Origin: an uncultured Alphaproteobacteria bacterium
Lineage (GTDB): Bacteria > Pseudomonadota > Alphaproteobacteria > Rs-D84
Assembly (NCBI GenBank): GCA_905234465.1
Contig: CAJOHU010000006.1
Span: 1 to 43,577 of the forward strand
Length of the DNA: 43,577 bases
Reading direction: 5' to 3'
Shown here: one piece after another, positions 8,234 to 16,802 of the stretch
Position numbering within the stretch: position 1 is the stretch's first letter
Layout: each line of letters starts with the position of its first letter
The notes under the pieces: generated by a model
Seen by the model: the letters and a program-made list of their open reading frames with translations, nothing else
What the model was told of the DNA's origin: nothing
The model's database searches: none
Made by a program: the position numbers and the translations under genes

Positions 8234-8998
8234 ATGGCCAAAAAAGATAAAAAAGACGAAAGTGTTGTAGAAACACCGGAAACCCCGGAAGCGTCGGAAA
8301 AAGATGTTGCGGGCGAATCTGGCACGGAAAAGGGTAAAAAGAAAAAAAGCACAAAAAAACCGACAACAAGTGCGGAAGATGCCCCAAGGGATGCAGAAGT
8401 TGTAGAAACAACCGAAAAACACGAAGAAGACGGTGTTGAGGTTGAGACAACCACAAGGGTTAGAACAACAGGCAAGGGTAAAGAAAAAAAGAAAAAAAGT
8501 ACTAAGAAAAAAAGCACTAAAAAGACAAAAAAGCCGATTGTATGGTGGCCGTGGATTTTAGCCGGTGGTATGGTTGCAAGTGCGATTATATTGTGCTTGT
8601 GCGGACGTTGCCGCGACAAAAAGTCTGGTCGTCATGAAAGGGCAAAAACCGAAGTTGTATGTGATTCATGTGGGGGTACAACCTTTATTGAAAATTATTA
8701 CGATTATGGCGATCATGTACAGGCTGAAGACCACAGTCAGGTTACTTATTCTAAACAGGTTGTTACAAATAGCCAAAATGTAAATCAGGCTAATAATACT
8801 AATGCCGCGAATCACAGTCGTGTTAATACCCCCAGGACAGTTAAGCCGTGTCCACAAGAAAGGGTTATTGTATATGATACCGTACGTGTGGATCCGAAAC
8901 CTGTGGAACAGCCAAAAGACACTGTGAAACAACAACCTACGGTTTCTATAACTTTGGAAGCCAAAAGACACGATGTGTGGGTTTGTTGGTCTTATTAA
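8234..8998 (+). CDS. Single-span membrane protein with Lys-rich N-terminal region
   Basis: 254 residues. Residues 1-100 are extremely Lys/Glu/Thr-rich (repeats of KKKKSTKK). They are followed by one membrane helix (about 102-122, WWPWILAGGMVASAIILCLC), then CGRC and CDSC motifs and a polar C-terminal domain with YYDYGDH and an Asn/Gln-rich stretch. The positive-inside rule suggests the N-terminus is cytoplasmic and the Cys-containing domain periplasmic. The opening MAKKDKKD resembles the start of the small membrane protein at 36683-37057, but the rest is not alike. Start, ribosome site and promoter are all strong. Family unknown. Confidence 0.75.
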   Translation: MAKKDKKDESVVETPETPEASEKDVAGESGTEKGKKKKSTKKPTTSAEDAPRDAEVVETTEKHEEDGVEVETTTRVRTTGKGKEKKKKSTKKKSTKKTKKPIVWWPWILAGGMVASAIILCLCGRCRDKKSGRHERAKTEVVCDSCGGTTFIENYYDYGDHVQAEDHSQVTYSKQVVTNSQNVNQANNTNAANHSRVNTPRTVKPCPQERVIVYDTVRVDPKPVEQPKDTVKQQPTVSITLEAKRHDVWVCWSY

Positions 8999-9025
8999 TA
9001 GATGTGTATCGGTGTTATAAATATT

Positions 9026-9056
9026 CGGGATGATTTTTCATCCCGTTTATTTTTTT
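9026..9056 (+). terminator. Intrinsic terminator after the Lys-rich membrane protein gene
   Basis: CGGGATGA/TCATCCCG hairpin with a T loop, followed by TTTATTTTTTT. Confidence 0.85.
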
Positions 9057-9058
9057 GC

Positions 9059-9088
9059 TAGACACACAATTCAAATCTGTGTTAGAAT
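9059..9088 (+). promoter_or_regulatory. Probable promoter of the autotransporter gene
   Basis: TAGACA (9059-9064), 18-nt spacer, TAGAAT (9083-9088); AGAGAGAGGA at 9101-9110 is the ribosome site for the ATG at 9114. Confidence 0.5.
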
Positions 9089-9113
9089 GCCACAAGACAC
9101 AGAGAGAGGACGT

Positions 9114-12100
9114 ATGAAACTCATAAAAATCTTGGCTTTTGCGGCGTTTTTATCTCCGTTCGCCCTGTATGCGGCGCCAAGTGAATTTACAGTTGCAGCC
9201 CAGTTATTGGCGGCGGCAAAAAGCGCCGACATTCAGCAAGTGCAAATACTGGTGAACAATGGCGCGAACATAAACTATGTTGATAATACTGGGTTGTCTT
9301 TGGTGTGCACTGCGTTGATGAACAATGATTTGCGTGCCGCCCAGATTTTGCAGATGTATGGTGCGGACGCGTCCCAATGTGACCGACAAATTAAAGATTA
9401 TAAATCAAAAAATGTACCTGCGCGAACGGGCGGTCTGTTTAGCGGGCTGTCCACCGCCCAAGGGTTGACATTGGCGGCGGCGGGTGCCGCCGTTATCGTA
9501 GGTGGGGCATTTTTATTAACAGATGTCTTTGACCCAGATAATGACAATAACGTATCTGGTGGTTCATCGGGTGGCGGTTCATCGGGCGGCGGCGGGTCAT
9601 CTACAAATTCGGGGACGGCATGGGTGGTCGGGGCATTGCCGTATGGTCCGGCGATGCCAAGTGCGTCGACAGAGACTGCCAATTATCAATCAAATCTTAA
9701 TCTATATAGAACAGAAGTTTTTGAGGATAGTTTTCAATTAATGAGTACACCTATCTCTGAAAACTATTTATTGTTGATGCGTGGGTATTCACCCTTGGCG
9801 CGCGGATATTTAGGAATGCAGACTTTGCGACGCGCAGATAATACGCCAATTGTGCTGAATAATGCGTCATATGGTTCAGAGTTGATTGAGGGTGGGCGGC
9901 CGGTCAATGTGGCTTTGGTAACTGCAAACGGTGTAAATGCCACAACAAGTTCTTCATTGGGAAATAAGTTTTTGGTTTGGACAGGTATAAACACAGATGG
10001 TTCGCTAGGTCCGGCAAGTCAAAATACAATTTCCAGCAAGTATTACAACAATGATTTTGTATTCACATCTGTTGATAATTATGCGGCAAATGAAGATAGC
10101 GTTTTATTGCAGTATTTCGATTTATCAAATTCCGGAACGGCGATACATAATACTTTGGCAGATTCGGGTATTGTTGGAGACGATATTTTGGCCAAGATTG
10201 TTGGCGGTAATACCCCAGACGAGGAAAATTTTAACGCAGATTTTATCGGGTTTATGCCGAATGGTCAAATGACAATTTATCGTACGGGAAATGGGAAAGT
10301 TTTTTCGGCATTGGCGTCACCGGTTAGTGCGGGAACATATACTTTTGTCGGAGATTCAATTGCAACAGGCGATATTTTAAATCTTTTTGGATACACATTA
10401 ACGGCGACTGTTGTGGGAAATTCTGTTGTGTTAACTGATGGAACGAATACGTATAATGGGTATATTGGGACAGATGATTTACTCTATATGGATTCAGATG
10501 GAGACGGTGTTGTAGATACGGGTTTTTCTTTGGCATCAAATGTCATAACAAAAACAAAAGTCTTGGGAACAGATAGTTATTTGAATTATGAAGCTTTGTA
10601 TGATGCGGTTGTAAATCGTACAACAGATGCCAGTAGCGGTGGTCGTTCACGCGTGGATGTAATTGCTAACCTTGATGTGATTGAACCGTTGCACAGTCGA
10701 TCCGCATTGATAATAGATGATATATTTGAATCGGCCACTTCAACAGAAGAATACAAGACTAACCTCTTAAACAGTATAACCAATGTTTATAGTAATGGAA
10801 CGGTGGATAGTCAGATTGGAACGGATGCTGGAAATTTCTTTCGTTCGGTTGGTAATGCACTTGCGGTATTTTCAACAGGTGCTTCACAACAGATTACAGG
10901 AAGTCTTTTCGCAGATACGCCACAAATAGCTACAATCGAAAATGGTGCGCCGCTTGTTTATTCAAATTTGAATCATTCATTTATGTCTGTTGTTGCGGTT
11001 GGCGCACCGACAATAAACGCCGATGGAACACTCCCACAAATAGTTGCGAATAGTGATAGTATGCCGGTTTCAAGTACTAAATATCAACTAGCAAAATGGG
11101 GTATTGGTGAAGGTGATAATGCAACATACTATAAATCACGTATTTGTGGTATGGCTGGAACGGGTAATGGAAATATTGATCCATGGTGTTTTGCGGCGGT
11201 TGGGGTGACCGATGAAATGGCAACTGCGGCGGCGGCGGGCGCGGCGGGTGTTCTGCGGTCTGCGTTCTATTATATGACGCCGCAACAGATATTTACTTTG
11301 TTGGCGTTAACTGCAGATGGTCCGTTTCTGGGACGCAAAACAGGTGGAGAAAAGTTTACGGAAACTACATTGATTTCACATTTGCAAGAAATGTATACAA
11401 TGCCGAATGCCTATCAAATTAAAATTGACTCTGGTCAGATGACATACATTGATGCATTTAAGCAAGTGTTTGGTTATGGCGTGATAAATCTTGAACGCGC
11501 GACAACACCGGGAACAAATTTGTATTTCTATTCTGGAAGTGACATCGTGTCAACATCCGGAAATGGATATTGGCGGGCGGCAACGAACACGGGGTTCCGT
11601 CCTTCGGCGGCATTAAGCATTGGGCGCGCCGCCATAGATGTTTCGGCATACGATGTTTTGGAAAGTTCCAATGGCGAAATGCGTTTGCCGCGTATTTGGA
11701 AAAATACTTTGTCGTTTAATGACGGCGGACGGCATGGTTTGTATATGGGTGATGTGTTGGGTGATTTGCGTACGCGTGATGCACGTGATGATGTGGTGAA
11801 TTTCGGAAACATGGCATTCAGTTTGACGCGGTCTGAACGGCAATACAACGATAATATGGGCGGTTTGGATAATATGCGTTTGGATTATTCAAACGATAAT
11901 TGGAATTTGATGGCGGATTATCAGCGGTATTTGACTGACGGTGAATCAAGATTTATCGGCATGTCCAATCCGATTTTGTCGTTGGCATCAAATGCGATGA
12001 CCACAGGCGCGCATTATAAACATGAAAATTGGTCGTTTGGCGCGCGCGCATTTTCAGGATATATTACAGATGAAGGTTTGGTTGAATCTGACCCAACAAT

Positions 12101-12743
12101 TTCGTCTGTGTATGAACCTGTGCGTTTGGGAACGGTTTCGGGCGCACAATCGGAAATAGGGTGGGGTAATGATATTTTCGGATTAAAAACTGCATTTGGT
12201 ATGTCGCATGAAAATAATACTGTGCTTGGGGCATACGGAACGGGGTTGATGGAATTTGGCGGTGCAGACACAAATTATGTTGATGTTGATGCGTTTGTGA
12301 AAATTGCTGATGATATTCGTCTGCGCGGGCGCGCGACGTTTGCACATACAGTGCCGAATTTACAATCAGATATGATGATACAAATGACCGCGTTTGATTC
12401 AAATGCCTTTGCATTGGGAATGGATTTTGGAAATTTGAATGTCACCATGTCTATGCCGCTGGCAACAGTTAATGGTAAAATGAAATATGCATGGGCAGAT
12501 TACGATATCGTGACAGATTCTGATGGGCGGTATGATTTGGCGGTTTCTGATTATGGTGTGCGTGATATCTCTATGGCGGCGCATTCGCGCGAATTGCGAA
12601 TTGGGGCGTCTTATCGGCGGTCACTTGGTGAATTTACAGATGGCGCAATCGGGTTCATTTATCGTATAAATCCAAATAATATACGCGATTATGGAAACGA
12701 ATCGATTTTTATGCTGAAATTAACGCATGAAATCGGTATTTAA
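9114..12743 (+). CDS. Autotransporter with ankyrin repeats and degenerate subtilase-like passenger
   Basis: 1209 residues; the start is set by AGAGAGAGGA. The signal peptide MKLIKILAFAAFLSPFALYA is followed by about two ankyrin-like repeats (23-95), a hydrophobic Ala/Gly segment (117-139) and a Gly/Ser linker (147-166). The passenger ends with a stretch resembling the C-terminal part of S8 autotransporter proteases (KSRICGMAG...DPWCFAAVG...MATAAAAGAAGVLRSAF). The position of the GTSxA serine is occupied by Glu701 (TDEMA) and no HGTH motif is visible, so it is probably not a protease. Residues from about 858 form a beta-rich outer-membrane barrel ending HEIGI. Surface adhesin or binding role is inference. 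Confidence 0.75.
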   Translation: MKLIKILAFAAFLSPFALYAAPSEFTVAAQLLAAAKSADIQQVQILVNNGANINYVDNTGLSLVCTALMNNDLRAAQILQMYGADASQCDRQIKDYKSKNVPARTGGLFSGLSTAQGLTLAAAGAAVIVGGAFLLTDVFDPDNDNNVSGGSSGGGSSGGGGSSTNSGTAWVVGALPYGPAMPSASTETANYQSNLNLYRTEVFEDSFQLMSTPISENYLLLMRGYSPLARGYLGMQTLRRADNTPIVLNNASYGSELIEGGRPVNVALVTANGVNATTSSSLGNKFLVWTGINTDGSLGPASQNTISSKYYNNDFVFTSVDNYAANEDSVLLQYFDLSNSGTAIHNTLADSGIVGDDILAKIVGGNTPDEENFNADFIGFMPNGQMTIYRTGNGKVFSALASPVSAGTYTFVGDSIATGDILNLFGYTLTATVVGNSVVLTDGTNTYNGYIGTDDLLYMDSDGDGVVDTGFSLASNVITKTKVLGTDSYLNYEALYDAVVNRTTDASSGGRSRVDVIANLDVIEPLHSRSALIIDDIFESATSTEEYKTNLLNSITNVYSNGTVDSQIGTDAGNFFRSVGNALAVFSTGASQQITGSLFADTPQIATIENGAPLVYSNLNHSFMSVVAVGAPTINADGTLPQIVANSDSMPVSSTKYQLAKWGIGEGDNATYYKSRICGMAGTGNGNIDPWCFAAVGVTDEMATAAAAGAAGVLRSAFYYMTPQQIFTLLALTADGPFLGRKTGGEKFTETTLISHLQEMYTMPNAYQIKIDSGQMTYIDAFKQVFGYGVINLERATTPGTNLYFYSGSDIVSTSGNGYWRAATNTGFRPSAALSIGRAAIDVSAYDVLESSNGEMRLPRIWKNTLSFNDGGRHGLYMGDVLGDLRTRDARDDVVNFGNMAFSLTRSERQYNDNMGGLDNMRLDYSNDNWNLMADYQRYLTDGESRFIGMSNPILSLASNAMTTGAHYKHENWSFGARAFSGYITDEGLVESDPTISSVYEPVRLGTVSGAQSEIGWGNDIFGLKTAFGMSHENNTVLGAYGTGLMEFGGADTNYVDVDAFVKIADDIRLRGRATFAHTVPNLQSDMMIQMTAFDSNAFALGMDFGNLNVTMSMPLATVNGKMKYAWADYDIVTDSDGRYDLAVSDYGVRDISMAAHSRELRIGASYRRSLGEFTDGAIGFIYRINPNNIRDYGNESIFMLKLTHEIGI

Positions 12744-12747
12744 AGAC

Positions 12748-12775
12748 TTGACTTATATTTTAACGGGTATATCAT
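12748..12775 (+). promoter_or_regulatory. Promoter of the 12805 gene
   Basis: TTGACT (12748-12753), 16-nt spacer, TATCAT (12770-12775). It lies just after the stop of the autotransporter gene and supports the ATG at 12805 rather than the upstream Met at 12727. Confidence 0.6.
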
Positions 12776-12804
12776 TTGCCCCTGGCGCGAAAAAGGGGCC
12801 AGAT

Positions 12805-13215
12805 ATGATTTACATGAAATATTTGTTGGCAAAGACAGGTATGTTCCCAAAATGGGAACCCCAGGTGTCCGATGTGCTGTGCGCGGCGTTCCGGGCGCAC
12901 CAGGTTAAATTGGTCACAACCAAAAATGGGCGGAAATATTACTATGTTATGCCGATGATGCTTAATAACCAACAAACATATGAAATGGTGCGTATGTTTC
13001 GTGCGAATGGTGTTATTTTGCATCCGCGGTGGGACGGGGAAAACAAAAGATTTTTTTTCCGGGTGCGTAATCGTGGTCAAAGATTTATGCATAATGTTAT
13101 GCGGGTAAACGAAAACGCGAATAATTTTCAAAAAGTAATTAGCGAATATCAGGCAAGAAAATTAAAGAAAACCTGGTTTCAAAGGACCTTTGGCAAATTT
13201 GAGTCCGAAAGATAA
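12805..13215 (+). CDS. Small paralogous protein A (unknown)
   Basis: 136 residues from ATG 12805 (AAAAAGGGG ribosome site). The frame is open to 12727, but the promoter at 12748-12775 lies inside that extension. It opens MIYMKYLLAKTGMFPKWEP and has basic, Tyr-rich segments (GRKYYYVMP; RMFRANGV; FRVRNRGQRFM; NNFQKVISE). It aligns along nearly its full length with the next gene, so the two are tandem duplicates. There is no signal peptide or membrane helix; the positive charge suggests a cytoplasmic, possibly nucleic-acid-binding protein, but this is only inference. Confidence 0.7.
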   Translation: MIYMKYLLAKTGMFPKWEPQVSDVLCAAFRAHQVKLVTTKNGRKYYYVMPMMLNNQQTYEMVRMFRANGVILHPRWDGENKRFFFRVRNRGQRFMHNVMRVNENANNFQKVISEYQARKLKKTWFQRTFGKFESER

Positions 13216-13218
13216 AAC

Positions 13219-13246
13219 TTGACATATTTTTTGTTTAGTCTATACT
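13219..13246 (+). promoter_or_regulatory. Promoter of the 13275 gene
   Basis: TTGACA (13219-13224), 16-nt spacer, TATACT (13241-13246); TAAGG at 13262-13266 precedes the ATG at 13275. Confidence 0.7.
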
Positions 13247-13274
13247 CTAACCAACAAAACATAAGGTGTTTATA

Positions 13275-13685
13275 ATGGTTTATATGAAATATTTATTGGA
13301 AAAAACGGGTTGGTTTCCGAAATTGGAACCCAAAGTTGAAGACGTATTAATTGCGTCCGATATGGTGTACGCGGTTAAGAATGTTGTGACACCGCGCAAG
13401 GGGCATTACTATTACGTTATTCCTGCAAATTATAAAATAAGATATTTGTATGAATTGTTGCGGATTTTTCGCGCAAACGGTGTTTGGTTGAAACCGCATA
13501 AAAGCAAAAATTACAATGCACATGTTTTTCGTGTTCGCGATAAAGGACAAATTTTCATGCGTGACGTGGCACGGGTTTGTCAAAATATTGATAATTTTCA
13601 AAAGGTGTTATCAGAACATGATATACAAACACCGTCACAATCACTTTCAGATTTATTAAATAAATTGGAACAACGCGACAGATAA
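13275..13685 (+). CDS. Small paralogous protein B (unknown)
   Basis: 136 residues, the same length as its neighbour. Conserved blocks with protein A are YMKYLL.KTG.FPK.EP.V.DVL, YYYV.P, R.FRANGV.L.P, FRVR..GQ.FM..V.RV and N.NFQKV.SE. The C-terminal 25 residues differ. It has its own consensus promoter and its own terminator, so the two copies can be expressed independently. The frame is open three codons further upstream, but ATG 13275 matches the start of protein A. No known family is recognised. Confidence 0.72.
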   Translation: MVYMKYLLEKTGWFPKLEPKVEDVLIASDMVYAVKNVVTPRKGHYYYVIPANYKIRYLYELLRIFRANGVWLKPHKSKNYNAHVFRVRDKGQIFMRDVARVCQNIDNFQKVLSEHDIQTPSQSLSDLLNKLEQRDR

Positions 13686-13690
13686 AAAAA

Positions 13691-13717
13691 GTTTCCCAAA
13701 TTGGGAAACTTTTTTTA
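13691..13717 (+). terminator. Intrinsic terminator after paralog B
   Basis: GTTTCCCAA/TTGGGAAAC hairpin followed by seven T; preceded by an A-run, so it may also act on the minus strand. Confidence 0.85.
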
Positions 13718-13746
13718 TGACAATTTATATATCCCCCATGTTTTAA

Positions 13747-13775
13747 TTGTGTATACGGCAAAAATATGATACAAT
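13747..13775 (+). promoter_or_regulatory. Probable promoter of the coiled-coil gene pair
   Basis: TTGTGT (13747-13752), 17-nt spacer, TACAAT (13770-13775). The start near 13782 leaves a short leader before the ATG at 13804. Confidence 0.5.
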
Positions 13776-13803
13776 ACACCCGATGAATAAAGGGTACGAA
13801 AGA

Positions 13804-14235
13804 ATGACAATTAATTTCAAATTTTTATACTTTTCAATATTTTTAATTTTTGTTTTTTCGCATAACTCATTTGGCGCGACATTAAAGCAACGGCAATTCG
13901 GTGAATCCACCGGTGATGTGTATTATTCCGATTACGGTTCGTCTGGTGATGTTCCCGGCACCGAAGGTATGAGCGAAATGGATGTGGTATCCACCCTGCG
14001 TCAAGATATTCAGTTGTTGGATGAAGAAATTATGAAATGTGAACGCAAACGCAAGGGTTGGGTTGCGGCAACTGTTGTTGGTGGCGTTGGTGTGGTTGGC
14101 ACAGGAATCGGCGCGTTGGTTCAAAACAGCAAGATACAAGACAAGAAAAGCGAATTACAGCGGGTTCAGTCCGATGTTGAGACCACAAAACAAAGCGTGC
14201 AAGACGCGGAAAAACGTTTACAGGAAATGCAATAA
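13804..14235 (+). CDS. Exported coiled-coil membrane protein
   Basis: 143 residues from ATG 13804; the frame opens at 13747, but that lies in the promoter. The signal peptide is MTINFKFLYFSIFLIFVFSHNSFG. A coiled-coil segment (LRQDIQLLDEEIMKCERK) is followed by KGW, a Gly/Val-rich hydrophobic helix (about 83-104) and a second long coiled coil (KKSELQRVQSDVETTKQSVQ). The order coiled coil, C-E-x-K-x-KGW, glycine-rich helix, coiled coil is repeated in the next gene. Its stop TAA overlaps the next ATG (TAATG), indicating translational coupling. Probably an envelope-spanning partner of its neighbour; function unknown. Confidence 0.72.
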   Translation: MTINFKFLYFSIFLIFVFSHNSFGATLKQRQFGESTGDVYYSDYGSSGDVPGTEGMSEMDVVSTLRQDIQLLDEEIMKCERKRKGWVAATVVGGVGVVGTGIGALVQNSKIQDKKSELQRVQSDVETTKQSVQDAEKRLQEMQ

Positions 14236-15098
14236 TGGGGGCGAATATGATGATAAGGAAATCTGTATCATTTTTGGCAATAGCAATTATTGGTATAATA
14301 CCTGCGTTCCCATCAGGTGGTGTGCAAATGACGTCGCAGATACGTGATTTATTGGAACAAAAGGACAAGAAAGTAAAACAGTTAGAAACCTGCGAAGGAA
14401 AAAAGAAAGGTTGGATGATTGCAGGGATATCTACGATTGGGTTAACGGCGGTTGGTGTTGGCGTTAATATAGCCCAGGCGAACAAGAGCGATAACCTGTC
14501 GGGTCAGATAGATTCCGCGCGTCATGATTTAGAGGTTCAAGAACGTCGCCTTGGCGAAGTTAACAGTCAAATATCTGAAAAAATGAACGCGGCGCCAGCG
14601 GCGCAAAATATACTAGGCGCTAATAGCACGTCAGTAGCAAATCAAAACACTGGATTGAGAACCGTTACGGCCACACCAAATGAAAATGCTCGTGCAAGTG
14701 TTGTGAGAGGAGACGGTGTAAATATTGATGGAACTGCTACTGAGTTCAAGGGACTTGATGGATTTTATGGTTCTGGTGCATCCGAAGGTGATTGGAGTGT
14801 GCAATTCCCTTATGGTTCGGTTGCCGGCATGAGTATGTGCGTATCAGATTCAGAAAATGTAGAGGAGGCTTATTCTGATTGGAATAGCGGTGGCAGATCA
14901 CAATCGGGTTTTAATGGTGAAAATTGTTATTGTGTAATGAGTTTCCCTGTTAGGTCTGAATGGAAGTTTCTGTACCGTAATACTGGTGGAGAATCAGGTC
15001 GGTGTGCACAGTTCTGTACACAAAATTGTGCGCATGCTGTTCGTTATAATTCCGATTTCCGGGTTGAACTGTTTGATGGCCTTAATATGCAGTGGTAA
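14235..15098 (+). CDS. Exported coiled-coil protein with C-terminal Cys domain
   Basis: 287 residues. N-terminal signal-like helix, then QIRDLLEQKDKKVKQLETCEGKKKGW, a Gly-rich hydrophobic segment (about 60-78) and a second coiled coil, all homologous to the preceding 143-residue protein. A Ser/Asn/Thr linker leads to a C-terminal domain with about eight Cys, including NCYC near 236-239 and CAQFCTQNC near 260. The ATG overlaps the upstream stop; in-frame Met codons at 14247 and 14250 are alternative starts. The pair looks like duplication followed by gain of a disulfide-rich tail. No established family name can be given. Confidence 0.7.
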   Translation: MGANMMIRKSVSFLAIAIIGIIPAFPSGGVQMTSQIRDLLEQKDKKVKQLETCEGKKKGWMIAGISTIGLTAVGVGVNIAQANKSDNLSGQIDSARHDLEVQERRLGEVNSQISEKMNAAPAAQNILGANSTSVANQNTGLRTVTATPNENARASVVRGDGVNIDGTATEFKGLDGFYGSGASEGDWSVQFPYGSVAGMSMCVSDSENVEEAYSDWNSGGRSQSGFNGENCYCVMSFPVRSEWKFLYRNTGGESGRCAQFCTQNCAHAVRYNSDFRVELFDGLNMQW

Positions 15099-15493
15099 CC
15101 CAATTAATTTGCAGTATTAATATAACATAGAATGACAATCCCGGGCGGGTCTTAGGATAATTGCGTTTTCGCGATTATTTCGGGATATAGTCATCCCGCA
15201 GGCGTGCGGGACCCAGGCATCGCGACAGCGATGACTTGCGTCGCAGACAATAAATGTTTGCCATCGCTTTGCTGTGACAAATTCCCTGCGGGGCAGGTTT
15301 ACCGCGGCGCGCCCCGTCCACCTCATCAGCCTGCGCCAAGGCTACGGCGCGACAGGCCGTTTTCAACGGTCCCCCCCCTTCACAATGTGAAGGGGACTTT
15401 CACCGCTCTGCGGCGGTGTGACGGGTATAAAAAATATTAAAAAAAGCATTCCTATGGTCTGGGAATGCTTTGTGTATAAACACGATAATTTGT
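15099..15493. repeat. Intergenic palindrome mosaic
   Basis: No gene is supported. About 15190-15430 holds linked short palindromes: CCCGCAGGCGTGCGGG (15196-15211), CATCGCGACAGCGATG (15218-15233), a GCGCCGTAGCC-type unit near 15335-15352, CCTTCACAATGTGAAGG (15379-15395) and a CACCGC/GCGGTG unit around 15402-15418. Composition is clearly more GC-rich than the flanks. The same style is seen at 390-545 and near 31785-31805. Confidence 0.55.
15443..15475 (-). terminator. Intrinsic terminator of the DUF1015 gene
   Basis: AAGCATTCC/GGGAATGCTT hairpin; on the minus strand it is followed by a T-run. It lies about 20 bp past the stop at 15494. Confidence 0.8.
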
Positions 15494-16732
15494 TTACGAC
15501 AATTTATGTATAACCAAACCACTGCGCAGTTTCGGTTCAAACCATGTCGTTTTCGGTGGCATGATGTTGCCTGTATCTGCGATGTCTATGATTTGGCGCA
15601 TGGTCACCGGGTACAATGCGAATGCAACCGCCATTTCCCCGGAATCAACGCGTTTCTGTAATTCGCCCAGACCACGGATGCCGCCAACAAAGTCTATGCG
15701 TTTGCTGGTGCGCAGATCGCCAAGGTTTAGTATCTTGTCAAATACTAAATTGGACAGAACCGTCACATCCAATACACCAATCGGATCGTTATCGTTATAC
15801 GTACCCGGACGCGCAGTCAATGAATACCATTTACCATTCAAATACATACCAAAGTTATGTAATTTTGTTGGTTTATAAATTTCGGTGCCCATTTCAGTCA
15901 CTTCAAAAGATTTTTCCAATTCTGCCAAGAATTGTTCCGGGGTTAATCCGTTCAAATCTTTGACGACACGGTTATAGTCAATGACCTTTAATTGACTTTC
16001 CGGGAAAATTACCGCCAAGAAATAGTTGTATTCTTCATTGCCGGTGTGATTCGGATTTTGTTCGCGCTTTTCTGCACCGACGCGTGCCGCCGCGGCGGTG
16101 CGATGGTGACCGTCTGCGACATACATTGCCGGAATATCTTTAAAGATTTCTGTAATGCGTGCATTTATTGTATCGTCATCAATGACCCAGAATTTGTGAC
16201 CAAAACCATCCGACGCAACAAAGTCATATTCTGGTTCGTGTGTTTTGACAAAGTTTTCTACGATTTTATTCATCTCTTCAACATCAGGATACGCAAAGAA
16301 CACAGGTTCAATATTTGCGTTTTGTATGCGTACATGAATCATACGATCGTCTTCTTTATCTTTACGGGTCAATTCGTGCTTTTTAATTTTGCCGGTCATA
16401 TAATCATCTACATTTGCCGCCGCAACCAAACCATACTGGGTACGACCATCCATAGTTTGGGCATAGATATAATACATTTCTTTACCATCTTGACGCAGCC
16501 AACCGCGATCTTGCCACAATTTGAAATTTTCAACGGCTTTGTCGTATACAGCCTGAGAATGTTCATCGGCAATTGGGTCAAAATCTATTTCTGGTTTGAT
16601 AATATGCAGCAAAGATTTTTCACCGGCTTCGGTTTTGGCCTCAACAGAATTCAAAACATCATATGGACGTGATGCAACTTCCGCCGCCAATTCTTTTGGT
16701 GGACGAACGCCAGCAAATGGTTTTATTTTCAT
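15494..16732 (-). CDS. DUF1015 family protein
   Basis: 412 residues, cytoplasmic. It begins MKIKPFAGVRPP and contains VASRPYDVLN and the hallmark ADGHHRTAAA (about residue 208-217), diagnostic of the DUF1015 family. The length is normal for the family. GGAG precedes the ATG. The ADGHHR motif resembles the ParB/sulfiredoxin-like fold used by ParB-like serine kinases; in other genomes the family can lie near serine biosynthesis genes, so a role in serine metabolism has been suspected, but no ser genes are near here. Monocistronic with its own terminator. Confidence 0.88.
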   Translation of the reverse strand: MKIKPFAGVRPPKELAAEVASRPYDVLNSVEAKTEAGEKSLLHIIKPEIDFDPIADEHSQAVYDKAVENFKLWQDRGWLRQDGKEMYYIYAQTMDGRTQYGLVAAANVDDYMTGKIKKHELTRKDKEDDRMIHVRIQNANIEPVFFAYPDVEEMNKIVENFVKTHEPEYDFVASDGFGHKFWVIDDDTINARITEIFKDIPAMYVADGHHRTAAAARVGAEKREQNPNHTGNEEYNYFLAVIFPESQLKVIDYNRVVKDLNGLTPEQFLAELEKSFEVTEMGTEIYKPTKLHNFGMYLNGKWYSLTARPGTYNDNDPIGVLDVTVLSNLVFDKILNLGDLRTSKRIDFVGGIRGLGELQKRVDSGEMAVAFALYPVTMRQIIDIADTGNIMPPKTTWFEPKLRSGLVIHKLS

Positions 16733-16802
16733 AACATCTCCTTTTTTGAACTTTGGTGATTATATACCTAAAAATTCAAAAGGCAACATATTATGCGAAT
16801 AA

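Noticed and set aside
7770..8619. Phe/Pro/Leu-rich open frames on minus strand
   Set aside because: Complement of the Lys-rich coding region 8234-8998, which has a strong promoter and ribosome site.
15992..16672. 226-codon open frame on plus strand
   Set aside because: Lies fully inside the DUF1015 gene on the opposite strand and has no recognisable domain.
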